Shown here: positions 8,590 through 18,832 of the stretch, piece after piece
Numbering within the stretch: the stretch's first letter is position 1
How the letters are laid out: each line of letters starts with the position of its first letter
From: Acidobacteriota bacterium
GTDB taxonomy: Bacteria > Acidobacteriota > Terriglobia > Terriglobales > Acidobacteriaceae
NCBI GenBank assembly: GCA_021846985.1
Contig: JAJZVX010000001.1
Span: 186,001-250,000 of the forward strand
Direction: 5' to 3'
DNA: 64,000 nucleotides
The notes under the pieces: generated by a model
The model's database searches: none
The model's input: only the letters and a program-made list of their open reading frames with translations
What the model was told of the DNA's origin: nothing
Translations under genes and position numbers: made by a program

Positions 8590-8935
8590 AAGCATGACGA
8601 GAGGCGGGACGGGTGGAGGACGCATGGAGCAGGATGACAAATGCCGGCAGAGCGGGATGTTACAGGCACGCCCCGCGAAGCGCATCTACCGCGGGGCGCG
8701 ATTGCCCGGTTTCATCATGGGTGTGGGCATTGCCCGCGCTCACTCAGCCAGCCTCCGGCCATGACGCGATGCGCCCCGCCGGGAGCCAGATAGCGCCACG
8801 CAGAAGCAACGGCCGCCGGAACCTTTTCAACCAACAAGAGATACGCGGGAACCGGCGGGTGAGAACGATGTCCATGGCTGTCTTGTTGCCGTGGGAACCG
8901 CAGAACGGAAGATGCCGAGAGCAGGGGGTTAAGCT
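8590..8935 (+). other. 346 bp gap between sdhB1 and gltA1 with one hairpin
   Basis: No convincing coding frame. A hairpin is formed by CGCCCCGCG (8669-8677) and CGCGGGGCG (8690-8698) around a 12-base loop without a T-run; it could attenuate or process the sdh-gltA transcript. No CRP/FNR-like palindrome was seen here, so gltA1 may be read from the sdh promoter or from an unrecognised one. Confidence 0.5.
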
Positions 8936-10228
<1,293 letters not shown>

Positions 10229-10246
10229 ACCCTGGCAGGGCAGTGG

Positions 10247-10279
10247 GGCGATTGCGGTCGTGGATTGGCCGCAATCGCC
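10247..10279. terminator. bidirectional hairpin between gltA1 and the dsr operon end
   Basis: A perfect 11 bp stem, GGCGATTGCGG (10247-10257) and CCGCAATCGCC (10269-10279), starting 18 bases after the gltA1 stop. The next gene is convergent, so this hairpin may end both transcripts. No T-run. Confidence 0.6.
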
Positions 10280-10472
10280 GAACAGACCGCACGGCCGCGA
10301 TGCATGACGCAACACGGACCCGAGAGAGCGCGATTGCAGGGAAAGGCGCGAGGAGTTTCTATCGTAAGGCCGGCACCGCAGGAGCGGGCGAAGATGCATC
10401 GGCATGTGGAGGGCGCAAGAGCGCCCGGCCGACGAGAGGTTGAGGCTGTTGGACGGGGTTGCCGGCCTTCAT

Positions 10473-11114
10473 TCAGTTCGTACAGACCGGAGAGGCCAGG
10501 CTGCCGGCACCCATCGCATGCAGGATGGCGCGCACCGCGGCCTCGTCGCCATCGTGGGATGACACCATGAGATTGTAGAGGTGAGGATCGCGCCAGTCCG
10601 CGCCGAAGTGTTGTTTGAGGTAGTGGGCTCTGCCGGCCTCGACGGCCCGTATGCGCCGCTCAATATCGACATGAGGGGCCAGCCTCTCGCGCAAACGGCG
10701 TATGCGATCCTCAAGGGGCGCATAGACGAAAACATGGAAGGCCTGTGGTTTGGACTGTAGGATACACTGCGCGCCGCGGCCGACAATGACGCATTTGCAG
10801 GTGTCATACGCATGCTCGACGATCTGGCGTGTCAATTCCGTCATGCGCTTTTCGTCGAAGGCATCGCGCGCGACCACGCCGATGGCGAGGGCGGTGCTTG
10901 CGCGGACGGCAGTTTTGTTGATGCGGGTGAGGAGGGATTCGATGCACTCGTCGTAGCGGATGACTTCGGCAGGATCGACCACCGCGGCGCAAGCAATCTC
11001 TTCAATCAATTCGCGGTCGAGCAGCTTCCAGCCGAGTTGCTGCGCCAGCCTTTTTGCGACAGCCGCGCCGCCGCTGCCGAGTTCTCTTGCGACTGTAATG
11101 GCCCGGTAGTCCAC
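10473..11114 (-). CDS. cytidylate-kinase-like family protein, last gene of the dsr operon
   Basis: 213-residue member of the Cytidylate_kin2-like P-loop group: ITVARELGSGGAAVAKRLA at the N-terminus is the modified P-loop, followed by LLDRELIEEIA and a lid-like arginine-rich segment (EDRIRRLRERLA). The substrate is not known; members are NMP-kinase-like and are often annotated only by fold. It begins 10 bases after the dsrN stop and is the last gene of the dsr operon. A second, BON-fused relative follows sat at 36431-37237, so both sulfur operons carry one. Possible roles are AMP/nucleotide sensing or phosphorylation; this is inference. Confidence 0.75.
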   Translation of the reverse strand: MDYRAITVARELGSGGAAVAKRLAQQLGWKLLDRELIEEIACAAVVDPAEVIRYDECIESLLTRINKTAVRASTALAIGVVARDAFDEKRMTELTRQIVEHAYDTCKCVIVGRGAQCILQSKPQAFHVFVYAPLEDRIRRLRERLAPHVDIERRIRAVEAGRAHYLKQHFGADWRDPHLYNLMVSSHDGDEAAVRAILHAMGAGSLASPVCTN

Positions 11115-11124
11115 GATTCGCCTC

Positions 11125-12591
11125 CTAGTGGTTTTCGATGCTTGCGTGCGATGGTCCGATGCTGCGGCTCACACCGCCCTGTGGCGCGATCCGCCGATAG
11201 GCCTCTTCCAGGCCGCGGCGTCGCGCGGCTTGCACGATCCCTACCATCCATTCCGGGGTGGCAAGGGCGTGGAGGTGCGTATATCCGGCCATGGTATTGT
11301 TCTGCACAAGAAAATCCCGCCCGGCGCGGCATCCGGCGCCTCGCAGAACGGCGCAGGCGGTGGGAACAGCGCTCTCGTCATCGACGATGCGGGAGTAGTG
11401 GAATTCATGTCCGCGCAGCATGGTTCCCTGCGGGAAGAAGGGGTTGGGAGCGTCCACCCGTAGTTCGCAGTAGCCGTGGCCCTGCGGCGCGTCAAAGACC
11501 TCGACATGTAGCGGGAAGACGTCGGCCATGGGATAGAGCCTGCCCTTCCAGGTCATGTGACGCGCCAGGAGCATGAGTCCGCCGCATTCGGCATAAATAG
11601 GCAGGCCGCGCTTGCTGGCCGCGCGGAGCGATTGAAGGAATGCCTGGTTTGCGGAGAGTTTCTGCGCGTGGGTTTCGGGAAATCCGCCGCCAATATACAA
11701 CGCATCCAGGGTTTGCGGCAGGGCGTTTTCGTCAAGGGCCGAACAGGGCACCAACTCGGCCCCGGCGCGCTCGATCTCTTCGAGATTCTCCGGGTAATAA
11801 AAACTGAAAGCCGAATCGCGCACATATCCGATGCGCAGGCCGCACGCGTCGGGCGCCGCGGGTGGAGTCTGCGCGGGCAACTCGAGCGGGGGCGCATCGC
11901 GGCCAATGGTGAGCGCCATTTCAGCGTCCAGACGATTCTCGACCAGGCTCAACAACTCCTGTTCCGCACGGCGCAGATCCTGGTGCTCCTGCGGAGGAAG
12001 CAGGCCGAGGTGCCGCCCGGGAATGGGATTGCTGGCAGCTCTTGGCAGCGCGCCGAGCACGGGGATTCCACAGCGCGACTCGATGGCTGCGCGCAATACA
12101 TTCTGGTGTCTGCGGCCGTTCACGTTGTTGAGCACGACGGCGCGGATGGCGAGGCCGGGATCGAAATGCTGGCATCCGAGCACGAGCGCTGCGGCAGTAC
12201 AGGTCATCTTGGTGGCGTCGACAACCAGCACAATGGGAGCGGAGAGGACACGCGCCAAAGCGGCGCTTGAGTGTGTTCCGGCGGCGTCAAAGCCGTCGAA
12301 AAGGCCGCGATTTCCCTCGATAAAATTGACTCCGTCCGCAATGCCGTTGCGGAAAAAAGAAGAGCGCACGGTATCCGCGCCCATCAGGAAAGTATCGAGA
12401 TTGCGCGCCGGGTGAGCCGATGCGCGCGCCAGCCATGAGGGGTCGATGTAGTCTGGTCCCTTCTTGAAGGCGCGCACCGGGATTCCCGCCCGGCGCAAAA
12501 GCAAAAGCAGTCCCAAAGAGACCACGGTCTTGCCGGAGTCGCCGGAGAGGCCCGCGACAAGCAGGCGCGGCATGGCACGCATAGGATTCAC
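11125..12591 (-). CDS. dsrN: DsrN, siroheme/cobyrinate a,c-diamide synthase-like amidase
   Basis: 488-residue CbiA-type glutamine-dependent amidase. N-terminal P-loop in GLSGDSGKTVVS, a substrate region with YIDPSW, and a class I glutamine amidotransferase domain with the nucleophile cysteine in PIYAECGGLMLL. In dsr operons this protein (DsrN) is thought to amidate siroheme to the siroamide found in DsrAB. The neighbours dsrD and cobA support that reading over a cobalamin role. The start is a GTG at 12591; ATG codons at 12582 or 12573 are equally possible, and no strong ribosome-binding site decides. Confidence 0.88.
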   Translation of the reverse strand: MNPMRAMPRLLVAGLSGDSGKTVVSLGLLLLLRRAGIPVRAFKKGPDYIDPSWLARASAHPARNLDTFLMGADTVRSSFFRNGIADGVNFIEGNRGLFDGFDAAGTHSSAALARVLSAPIVLVVDATKMTCTAAALVLGCQHFDPGLAIRAVVLNNVNGRRHQNVLRAAIESRCGIPVLGALPRAASNPIPGRHLGLLPPQEHQDLRRAEQELLSLVENRLDAEMALTIGRDAPPLELPAQTPPAAPDACGLRIGYVRDSAFSFYYPENLEEIERAGAELVPCSALDENALPQTLDALYIGGGFPETHAQKLSANQAFLQSLRAASKRGLPIYAECGGLMLLARHMTWKGRLYPMADVFPLHVEVFDAPQGHGYCELRVDAPNPFFPQGTMLRGHEFHYSRIVDDESAVPTACAVLRGAGCRAGRDFLVQNNTMAGYTHLHALATPEWMVGIVQAARRRGLEEAYRRIAPQGGVSRSIGPSHASIENH

Positions 12592-12609
12592 GAACGCACG
12601 CAGCCGCGG

Positions 12610-12873
12610 CTAGGCGGAGGGCTGCGATCCTTCCTTGGGCGGTAGCTGAATGTAAGAGCCGCCGAGATAGCTGTAAATGCAGCGTCCGGAGTCGATGAGA
12701 ATCCGGATGGCCTTTTTACAGTCGTCCTTGCTGCAGGCAGCCTCGCCATGCTGGGCAATCATCGCCTTGGTAAGGTCCATGGCCTTGAGGTTCTTTTTGC
12801 CTTCGCACTCGGCAATCATCTGGTACATTTCTTCGGCCAGTTTCTCGATGGGAACAGGCGCAGTTTCGCTCAT
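12610..12873 (-). CDS. dsrD: DsrD, activator of dissimilatory sulfite reductase
   Basis: 87-residue winged-helix protein, close to the ~78 residues of Desulfovibrio DsrD. Seen: an alpha-helical N-terminus (EEMYQMIAECEGKKNLKAMD), KDDCKKAIRILIDSGRCIY and the end motif YLGGSYIQLPPKEG. DsrD is known as an allosteric activator of DsrAB during sulfite reduction and is typical of reductive-type systems. Its start overlaps the cobA stop by 4 bases (ATGA), so it is translated as part of the dsr operon. It coexists here with a DsrL, usually linked to oxidative systems. Confidence 0.88.
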   Translation of the reverse strand: MSETAPVPIEKLAEEMYQMIAECEGKKNLKAMDLTKAMIAQHGEAACSKDDCKKAIRILIDSGRCIYSYLGGSYIQLPPKEGSQPSA

Positions 12874-13643
12874 ATACTTACCTCCTGCGGCTTCAGGTTC
12901 GAAGCCATGAGTTGTTGCAGTTTATTTCGAAGGCGCACAACCTCGCCGACCACGAGCGTGGCGGGGGGGGCGATTTGCACGCGGCGCGCTTCATCGGCGA
13001 TGTTGCGAAGGGTTCCTGTTATCACGTGCTCACCATCCCAGTATGCCATTTGGATCAAAGCCGCAGGCGTGTCCGGCGAGCGGCCCGCAGCGATCAGTTT
13101 TTGGGCAATGGCTTCAATATTATGGACGCACATCAGGAAAACTGTCGTGTCAATTTTGGCCAGTGCCCCCCACTGCAGGCGATCCTCGTTGCCCATGGCG
13201 TTGTGGCCGGTGACGATGGCTACCGCGGAGGATGCGTCGCGGTGTGTGACCGCAATGCCTGCGCTGAGAGGAGCAGAAAGGCAGGAGGAGACGCCGGGAA
13301 CGACTTCGAAGGGGATGCCATGCTCGGCCAGATACTCGACTTCCTCGCCGCCGCGGCCAAAGAGAAACGGATCGCCGCCTTTGATGCGAATGACAATTTT
13401 TCCCTGGCGCGCCTTTTCAACCAGCAGCGCGTGAATTTCTTCCTGGCGCGTGTGGTGGCCCGGCTCCTTGCCTACATAGATTTTTTCCGCGGCCGGCCTG
13501 GCCAGGGTCAGCACGCCCTGCTGGATAAGCCGGTCGTATACGAGTACGTCGCCGATGCTGATGCGCTGTACGGCGCGGATAGTGAGAAGGTCCGGATCAC
13601 CCGGGCCTGCGCCCACCAGAATCACTTTTCCTAAAGTTGCCAT
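12870..13643 (-). CDS. cobA: uroporphyrinogen-III C-methyltransferase
   Basis: 257-residue SAM-dependent methylase (SUMT) making precorrin-2, the precursor of siroheme. Seen: N-terminal LVGAGPGDPDLLTIRA, the IRIKGGDPFLFGRGGEE loop, EVVPGVSS and THRDASS, all classic SUMT segments. It is a single-domain enzyme, without the CysG dehydrogenase/ferrochelatase part, so those steps must be encoded elsewhere. It sits between dsrP (84 bp gap) and dsrD (4 bp overlap), which ties siroheme supply to DsrAB synthesis. Confidence 0.92.
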   Translation of the reverse strand: MATLGKVILVGAGPGDPDLLTIRAVQRISIGDVLVYDRLIQQGVLTLARPAAEKIYVGKEPGHHTRQEEIHALLVEKARQGKIVIRIKGGDPFLFGRGGEEVEYLAEHGIPFEVVPGVSSCLSAPLSAGIAVTHRDASSAVAIVTGHNAMGNEDRLQWGALAKIDTTVFLMCVHNIEAIAQKLIAAGRSPDTPAALIQMAYWDGEHVITGTLRNIADEARRVQIAPPATLVVGEVVRLRNKLQQLMASNLKPQEVSI

Positions 13644-13727
13644 CGTGGTTTACTTTCTTCGTTGCCCGCGTAAGACCCATGGAGCGCCTTGCCGCACAAA
13701 CGGAGCACTTGCTGTAGAAAGCCCCGC

Positions 13728-14936
13728 TCAGTGCGAGGCGGTTCCGGCCACCAGGGTGCTTTCATGCACTTCCATTTCTCCAACCTCTTTGCGCACACCA
13801 AGAGCGATTTTGTAAAACACGGTGATCATGAAAGCCCCGATGGCCCATATGCCTAAGACGATGCTCCACTCCGGAAGGGTAGGCGTGTAGGTGGCAATGG
13901 TATCGAGTGGCGAGGGCACGAAGCCGCCCACGATCAGCCCCAGACCCTTATCCAGCCAGAGGGCGAGAAACACGCAGACGCACGCGACCGGCAAAAGCAG
14001 GCGGTTGCGGCGCCACGAAGGAACCAGCAGCAGGACCAGAGAGACGATGGCCAGCAGGACCGAGAGCCACATCCAGGGCACAAGATGATGGTTGCCGCGC
14101 AGTCCCCAGTAGAGATATTCGAGGTGGGCTACATCGCCCGGGATGCGGCTGTAGAGCACCGTGAATGCCTCGACCAGGATGAAGAAGACATTGATCGACA
14201 TGGCGTAGGCCACGATGACTGCGAGCGTGTCAATGGCCTTCTGGCCGGCGTCGAACCCGGCCATCTTGCGCAGAAGGAGGCAGAAGAGGATGAGCAACGC
14301 GGGACCGGAGCAGAAGGCGCCGGCCAGGAAGCGAGGCGCCATGATGGCCGTGAGCCAGAAGGAACGGCCGGGCAGTCCGCTATACAGGAACGCGGTGACT
14401 GTGTGAATGCTAACGGCCCAGGGAATGGAGAGGAGAATGACCGGCCTGATCCATGCAGGAGGGGCAACTTCCTCGCGTTCGGCGGTGAGCGTGACCAGCG
14501 TGATGACGGCGTTGAGCAGCAGGTAGCCACCGAGCGAGATCATGTCCCAGAACATCAGCGACCACGGCGTGGGATGAAGGATCATGTTGAGCATCCGCGC
14601 CGGTTGGCCCAGGTCGACGAAGATGAAGAGGATGCACATGACTACGGCGGTGATGGCCAGGAATTCGCCGAGAATCGTGATGCGGCCAAACTGCTTGTAG
14701 TCGTGCAGGTAATAGGGCAGCACCACCATGACAGCCGAGGCGGCGACGCCCACGAAGAAGGTGAACTGGGCGATATAAAGTCCCCAGCTCACATCGCGGC
14801 CCATGCCCGTGACGCCCAAGCCTACGTTGAATTGGTAGAGGTAGAAGCAAAGAGCGGCCGCGATGACGCCCAGCAGGCAGAACAGCCATATCCAGTAGCG
14901 GCGGCTTCCTACGATGGCTTTTTCGAACATGAACAT
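13728..14936 (-). CDS. dsrP: DsrP, NrfD-like membrane subunit of DsrMKJOP
   Basis: 402-residue polytopic membrane protein of the NrfD/PsrC family with about ten hydrophobic helices; it exchanges electrons between menaquinone and the periplasmic DsrO/DsrJ. The start is set at 14936 (MFMFEKAIVGSRRYW), four bases after the dsrO stop. A longer in-frame start lies inside dsrO and is not family-like. The cytoplasmic C-terminal tail is short. Last gene of the MKJOP block, followed after 84 bp by cobA. Confidence 0.9.
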   Translation of the reverse strand: MFMFEKAIVGSRRYWIWLFCLLGVIAAALCFYLYQFNVGLGVTGMGRDVSWGLYIAQFTFFVGVAASAVMVVLPYYLHDYKQFGRITILGEFLAITAVVMCILFIFVDLGQPARMLNMILHPTPWSLMFWDMISLGGYLLLNAVITLVTLTAEREEVAPPAWIRPVILLSIPWAVSIHTVTAFLYSGLPGRSFWLTAIMAPRFLAGAFCSGPALLILFCLLLRKMAGFDAGQKAIDTLAVIVAYAMSINVFFILVEAFTVLYSRIPGDVAHLEYLYWGLRGNHHLVPWMWLSVLLAIVSLVLLLVPSWRRNRLLLPVACVCVFLALWLDKGLGLIVGGFVPSPLDTIATYTPTLPEWSIVLGIWAIGAFMITVFYKIALGVRKEVGEMEVHESTLVAGTASH

Positions 14937-14940
14937 GGCG

Positions 14941-15720
14941 TCACACCAGGTAGTACACGGACGGGCCGGTACCGAGTTCGGGCTCTCGCTGAATGGCGAA
15001 GCGTTGGCGCAGCAGTTGCCGCGGTTCGGAGTTGGGGTCGGCCAGATTGCCAAAGACAAGCGCCTTTTGCGGACAGACCTCGACACAGGCAGGGCTCAAA
15101 CCCTGCGCCAGACGCTCTTCGCAGAAGTTGCACTTTTCCACCACGCCTTTGGTGCGGGTGGGGAAGTCGGGGTTGATGTGGGCGATGGCCGGGCGCGGGT
15201 CAAACCAGTTGAAGCTACGCGATCCGTAAGGACAGGCGGCCATGCAATAGCGGCAGCCGATGCAGCGGTGCCAGTCCATCATCACGATGCCGTCGTCACG
15301 CTTCCAGGTGGCCTGCGTAGGGCAAACGTGGACACACGGGGGGCTGGCACAGTGATTGCACATGAGCACGACGGGAGCCTGCGCATCGCTCTGCCCGGCA
15401 TAGCTCGATTGCGTGAAGGGAAAGACGGTCTCGAAAGGCTGAGTCCAGACCCACTTGACCTGGTGTTTCGGATCATCGAACTGGGGGACATTGTGCGCTG
15501 AGTTGCAGGCCCGGATGCAGATGTCGCAGTTCTTTTCTTTCTGGCATTTCTGCAAATCGACAACCATACCCCAGCGCACGGGCTGAGAACTTTGGGCGGC
15601 CGGGGAGGCATTCGCGGATGGGGCGCTTCCGGTGACGGCACGCGTAGTTTCGATGGCCCCGGCCGCCAGGAATGACAACCCGGTGAGCCGCAGAAAGTCC
15701 TTCCTGGTGATCTTCTTCAT
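14941..15720 (-). CDS. dsrO: DsrO, periplasmic ferredoxin-like iron-sulfur subunit
   Basis: 259-residue protein with a Tat-type signal at the N-terminus (MKKITRKDFLRLTGLSFLAA); the twin arginine is an RK variant. Four ferredoxin-type cysteine groups follow: CQKEKNCDICIRAC, CNHCASPPCVHVCP, CIGCRYCMAACP and CNFCEERLAQG...CVEVCP, the pattern of four [4Fe-4S] clusters as in DmsB/NrfC proteins. It links DsrJ hemes to DsrP in the periplasm. The ATG overlaps the dsrJ stop (ATGA) and is preceded by CCAGGAG; longer starts inside dsrJ are rejected. Confidence 0.92.
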   Translation of the reverse strand: MKKITRKDFLRLTGLSFLAAGAIETTRAVTGSAPSANASPAAQSSQPVRWGMVVDLQKCQKEKNCDICIRACNSAHNVPQFDDPKHQVKWVWTQPFETVFPFTQSSYAGQSDAQAPVVLMCNHCASPPCVHVCPTQATWKRDDGIVMMDWHRCIGCRYCMAACPYGSRSFNWFDPRPAIAHINPDFPTRTKGVVEKCNFCEERLAQGLSPACVEVCPQKALVFGNLADPNSEPRQLLRQRFAIQREPELGTGPSVYYLV

Positions 15721-16229
15721 GGCATGCTCCTGGGGAAGGACAAGGATTGTGGATGGGGCGCCTGAGCAGGGAAGCGAGAAGGCGAAGTGAACGCCAGGTG
15801 CGGCGCGGCTGCCTCCGGCTGCATGGGCGGAAGCGATGTTCCGGCCACATGGGTTTGGGGCTGGTTGTGACAATTCCAGCAATAGGGTCCGGAGACGCCG
15901 GCATAAGAGTGGCAACGATCGCAGAACTGCTCTTTGTTATGGCAGTCGAGGCAGGTTTGGGTCAGGCTTTTGTCGTAGACTTTGCCATTGAACGCGACGT
16001 AGCGCCGCTGGCCCAGCCGTACGACTTCCTCGCGCCAGCGCAGAAGCAACACCATGTGCGATGCACGCATATACTCGACCGGCGCGACACATTGCGTCTG
16101 GTTGGCAGGGAGTGCGAGGTTGGGCATCCGGGCCAGATTCTTGGTTCCCAGGTGCGCACACCAGAACGGAGCCGTCAGTGCGACGGCAAAGACAGCCAGC
16201 CCGCCGACAATCCAGACGCGGTCACGCAT
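15717..16229 (-). CDS. dsrJ: DsrJ, triheme cytochrome c
   Basis: 170-residue periplasmic protein anchored by an N-terminal signal helix (residues ~5-25). Three CxxCH heme motifs: CLDCH, CDRCH and CWNCH. In known DsrJ one heme has an unusual histidine/cysteine ligation; a candidate cysteine lies earlier in QTQCVAPVEYMR. The C-terminal ~35 residues are rich in proline, alanine and serine and look poorly conserved. It overlaps dsrK by 8 bases and dsrO by 3. Confidence 0.92.
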   Translation of the reverse strand: MRDRVWIVGGLAVFAVALTAPFWCAHLGTKNLARMPNLALPANQTQCVAPVEYMRASHMVLLLRWREEVVRLGQRRYVAFNGKVYDKSLTQTCLDCHNKEQFCDRCHSYAGVSGPYCWNCHNQPQTHVAGTSLPPMQPEAAAPHLAFTSPSRFPAQAPHPQSLSFPRSMP

Positions 16230-17844
16230 GGCGGGCCTCGCTTTCTCCGCTGGCCAGCACGGATTCGGTGGCCAAAGCCTCGCCGCGCAAGTCGGTGGTG
16301 CGCTCCTTTTCGCCGGTCATCACCAGTGCGTTGCCGACGAGTTCGTGCACGCCGCCAACCTCAACCCCCGGCACCCAGTATTCGAGGAGCGTGGGCAGCG
16401 TGGCCTTGTCGATGGCGCAGATGCATGTGAGTAGATTGACGCCGTATTTCTCTTTCACATATTTGACGGCGTTGGCGCGCGGGAACCCTCCGCGCAGGCG
16501 GATTTCCAGGTTTTCGTCGGTGCCCAGTCCGGCGCCGCTGCCACAGCAGAAGGTTTGCTCGCGAATGGTGTTTTCCGGCATCTCGTGAAAGCGGCGGGCG
16601 ACATGATTCAGGATGTAGCGCGGCTCTTCCAGCAGGCCCATGCCGCGCGCCGGGTTGCAGGAGTCGTGATAGGTCACGTTCCAATGGTCGTTGCGGCCCC
16701 GATCGAGCCGGAGCTTGCCGTGATGGATCAGGTCGGCGGTGAACTCGCAGATATGCACCATCCTGGTGGAGCGGGCATTTTCAAAGACGGTTCCCGTGAC
16801 CGGTGAAACGGGCACCTCCAGGAAATCGGCTGGGCCGTTCATGGTGTCCATATATTGATGCAGCACGCGCCACATGTGCCCGCATTCGCCGCCCAGGATC
16901 CACTTGACGCCCAGGCGTTTGGCCTCGTCGTAGATCTTGGCGTTCAGCCGCTTCATCAGTTCGTGCGAAGCGAAGGAGCCGAAGTTGCCGCCCTCGGAGG
17001 CATAGGCGCTCACGGTGTAGTCAAGGCCGATTTCATGGAACAGCATCATATAGCCGAGCAGCGTGTAGTAATGCGGCGTGGCGAAGTAATCGGCCGAGGG
17101 CATGACGAAGAGAATCTCCGCGCCCTTGCGGTTGATGGGCATCTCGATCTTGAGCCCGGTGATCTCCGAGGCTTCGTCCGCAGCGAAATCGATGCTGTCT
17201 TTGAACCCGTGAGGCTGAATGCCCAAGTGGTTGCCAGTGCGGTAGCAGTTGGCGACGGGCTCCATCACCCAGTTGATGTTGCATCCGATGAGGGTGAGCA
17301 ACTCGCGGCCCAGCAAGGTGATCTCGGCGGTGTCGATGCCATAAGGGCAGAAGACGGAGCAGCGACGGCATTGCGTGCACTGATAGAAGTAGTAGTACCA
17401 CTCCTTGATTACGTCTTCGGTGAGTTCGCGCCCACCGGCCAGAGAACCAAAGATGCGTCCGCTCAGCGTGAAGTAACGGCGGTAGACAGAGCGGATCAAC
17501 TCCGCGCGCGCCACCGGCATGTTTTTGGGATCGGCCGTGCCGAGATAGAAATGGCACTTGTCGGCGCATGCCCCGCAACGCACGCAAACATCCATGAAGA
17601 GACGGAAGGAGCGAAATTTGTCGAGCCGTTCTTTCATGCCGGCGAGGATCGTCTTCTTCCAGTCCGGAGGCAGCTTCCAGTCGCTGTCGGTGGGCTGCCA
17701 CACGCGCGGATTGGGAAGACCGAGATAGGTCAGATTTTTCGGAGCTGCGCTGTAGCACATGGAGCCCTTGCGGAACTCGACGTGCGGATCGCGCCAGTCG
17801 CCGCGAGGCGGCTTGGGCTCAATTTGTATGAGCGTTTCCTGCAT
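16222..17844 (-). CDS. dsrK: DsrK, HdrD-like catalytic subunit
   Basis: 540-residue cytoplasmic iron-sulfur protein proposed to reduce the DsrC trisulfide. Two ferredoxin-type motifs (CVRCGACADKC and CTQCRRCSVFCP) are followed by two CCG-type half-domains (HDSCNPARG and FCCGSGAG) that in HdrD-like enzymes hold the non-cubane catalytic cluster. The start at 17844 (MQETLIQIEPKPP) is supported by GAGGGCG upstream and overlaps the end of dsrM by 26 bases; an upstream in-frame start adds a non-family leader. A paralogue (dsrK2) lies at 23553-25160. Confidence 0.93.
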   Translation of the reverse strand: MQETLIQIEPKPPRGDWRDPHVEFRKGSMCYSAAPKNLTYLGLPNPRVWQPTDSDWKLPPDWKKTILAGMKERLDKFRSFRLFMDVCVRCGACADKCHFYLGTADPKNMPVARAELIRSVYRRYFTLSGRIFGSLAGGRELTEDVIKEWYYYFYQCTQCRRCSVFCPYGIDTAEITLLGRELLTLIGCNINWVMEPVANCYRTGNHLGIQPHGFKDSIDFAADEASEITGLKIEMPINRKGAEILFVMPSADYFATPHYYTLLGYMMLFHEIGLDYTVSAYASEGGNFGSFASHELMKRLNAKIYDEAKRLGVKWILGGECGHMWRVLHQYMDTMNGPADFLEVPVSPVTGTVFENARSTRMVHICEFTADLIHHGKLRLDRGRNDHWNVTYHDSCNPARGMGLLEEPRYILNHVARRFHEMPENTIREQTFCCGSGAGLGTDENLEIRLRGGFPRANAVKYVKEKYGVNLLTCICAIDKATLPTLLEYWVPGVEVGGVHELVGNALVMTGEKERTTDLRGEALATESVLASGESEARHA

Positions 17845-18832
17845 CTTCGCCCTCGAGTGGAATGCCGGCGCCCACAAGCTTGTCGCGGAACTCATTTTCC
17901 CACTCCGCGTAGGTGTGCTTTGTTACCGGATGATTCCAGGGATTGATGTGCCGCCGCCGGCGGCTGTCGTTAGCCAGGTTGCGGGTGGGGCTGAGGAACA
18001 CTCCGCCCATGTGCATGAGCTTGCTGAAAGGAAAGTAGGCAGCCAGCGCGCAGACCAGCACAAGATGAGTGAAAAAAAGCGGACTCGGCATGTTCGGGCC
18101 GAGGGGATGGAAAGCGGCCAGGCTCAGCGCAAACTGCTTGATGCCAAGAATGTCTACGCGGACGAAGTAGCGCATGAGAACGCCTGAAACGGCGATGCCC
18201 AGCAGCAGGAACAGGGCGAAGTAGTCAGTGAAGAGCGAGATAAAGCGGACGGCGGGATCGCGAAAGCGCCGTAGAAGCAGATATGCCAGCGCGCCCAGGA
18301 CAACAATGTCGGAAAGATAGAGTTGCGGAGCGCCGAGTTGAAAAAAACTGTCGAGCCGCTCCAGGCCATCGACCCAGGCCGGGATGGGCTCGATGAAGAG
18401 GCGCAGGTGCCGGAGCACGATGAGCAGCAGCGACCAGTGAAAGGCCAGAGCGCCCAGCCAGAGGTACCTGTTTTCGCTCAGGGTCAGACGTTTTCCAGCG
18501 AGGCGGGCGCGGTTGTTGCGAAACAGCGAGCGGAAAAGCAGAATCTCCATCGCCATGCGGACGAGCACGGCGCCGCGTGTCGAAGGATTATCGACGCTTG
18601 CCGGCTTGATCCAGGGGAGGGATTTCTGCTGGCCGCAAGTCGTGGGAATATGAAACGGGACTGGCGTCCATGCCCAGCGCAGAATGCGCGCGCAGAACCC
18701 GGCCAGTAATATGGCAAAGGCCGCGTAGGGAACGATGAATGTAAGAATGCCGCGTCCCGCCCCTGTGCTTCCGCCCGCAAAACCGGCAAGAACCAAGAGC
18801 AGCACCGCCAGCAGGGAGTAGAGCGCATTCAT
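17819..18832 (-). CDS. dsrM: DsrM, cytochrome b (NarI-like) subunit
   Basis: 337-residue membrane protein with about six helices and conserved histidines in LAFHWSLLLIVLRHLRLF and FFTHLVLVCALAAYFPFSKLMH, candidate heme b ligands. It oxidises menaquinol and passes electrons to DsrK on the cytoplasmic side. The start overlaps the stop of the upstream RsbRD_N gene (ATGA). First gene of dsrMKJOP. Confidence 0.92.
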   Translation of the reverse strand: MNALYSLLAVLLLVLAGFAGGSTGAGRGILTFIVPYAAFAILLAGFCARILRWAWTPVPFHIPTTCGQQKSLPWIKPASVDNPSTRGAVLVRMAMEILLFRSLFRNNRARLAGKRLTLSENRYLWLGALAFHWSLLLIVLRHLRLFIEPIPAWVDGLERLDSFFQLGAPQLYLSDIVVLGALAYLLLRRFRDPAVRFISLFTDYFALFLLLGIAVSGVLMRYFVRVDILGIKQFALSLAAFHPLGPNMPSPLFFTHLVLVCALAAYFPFSKLMHMGGVFLSPTRNLANDSRRRRHINPWNHPVTKHTYAEWENEFRDKLVGAGIPLEGEDAGNAHTN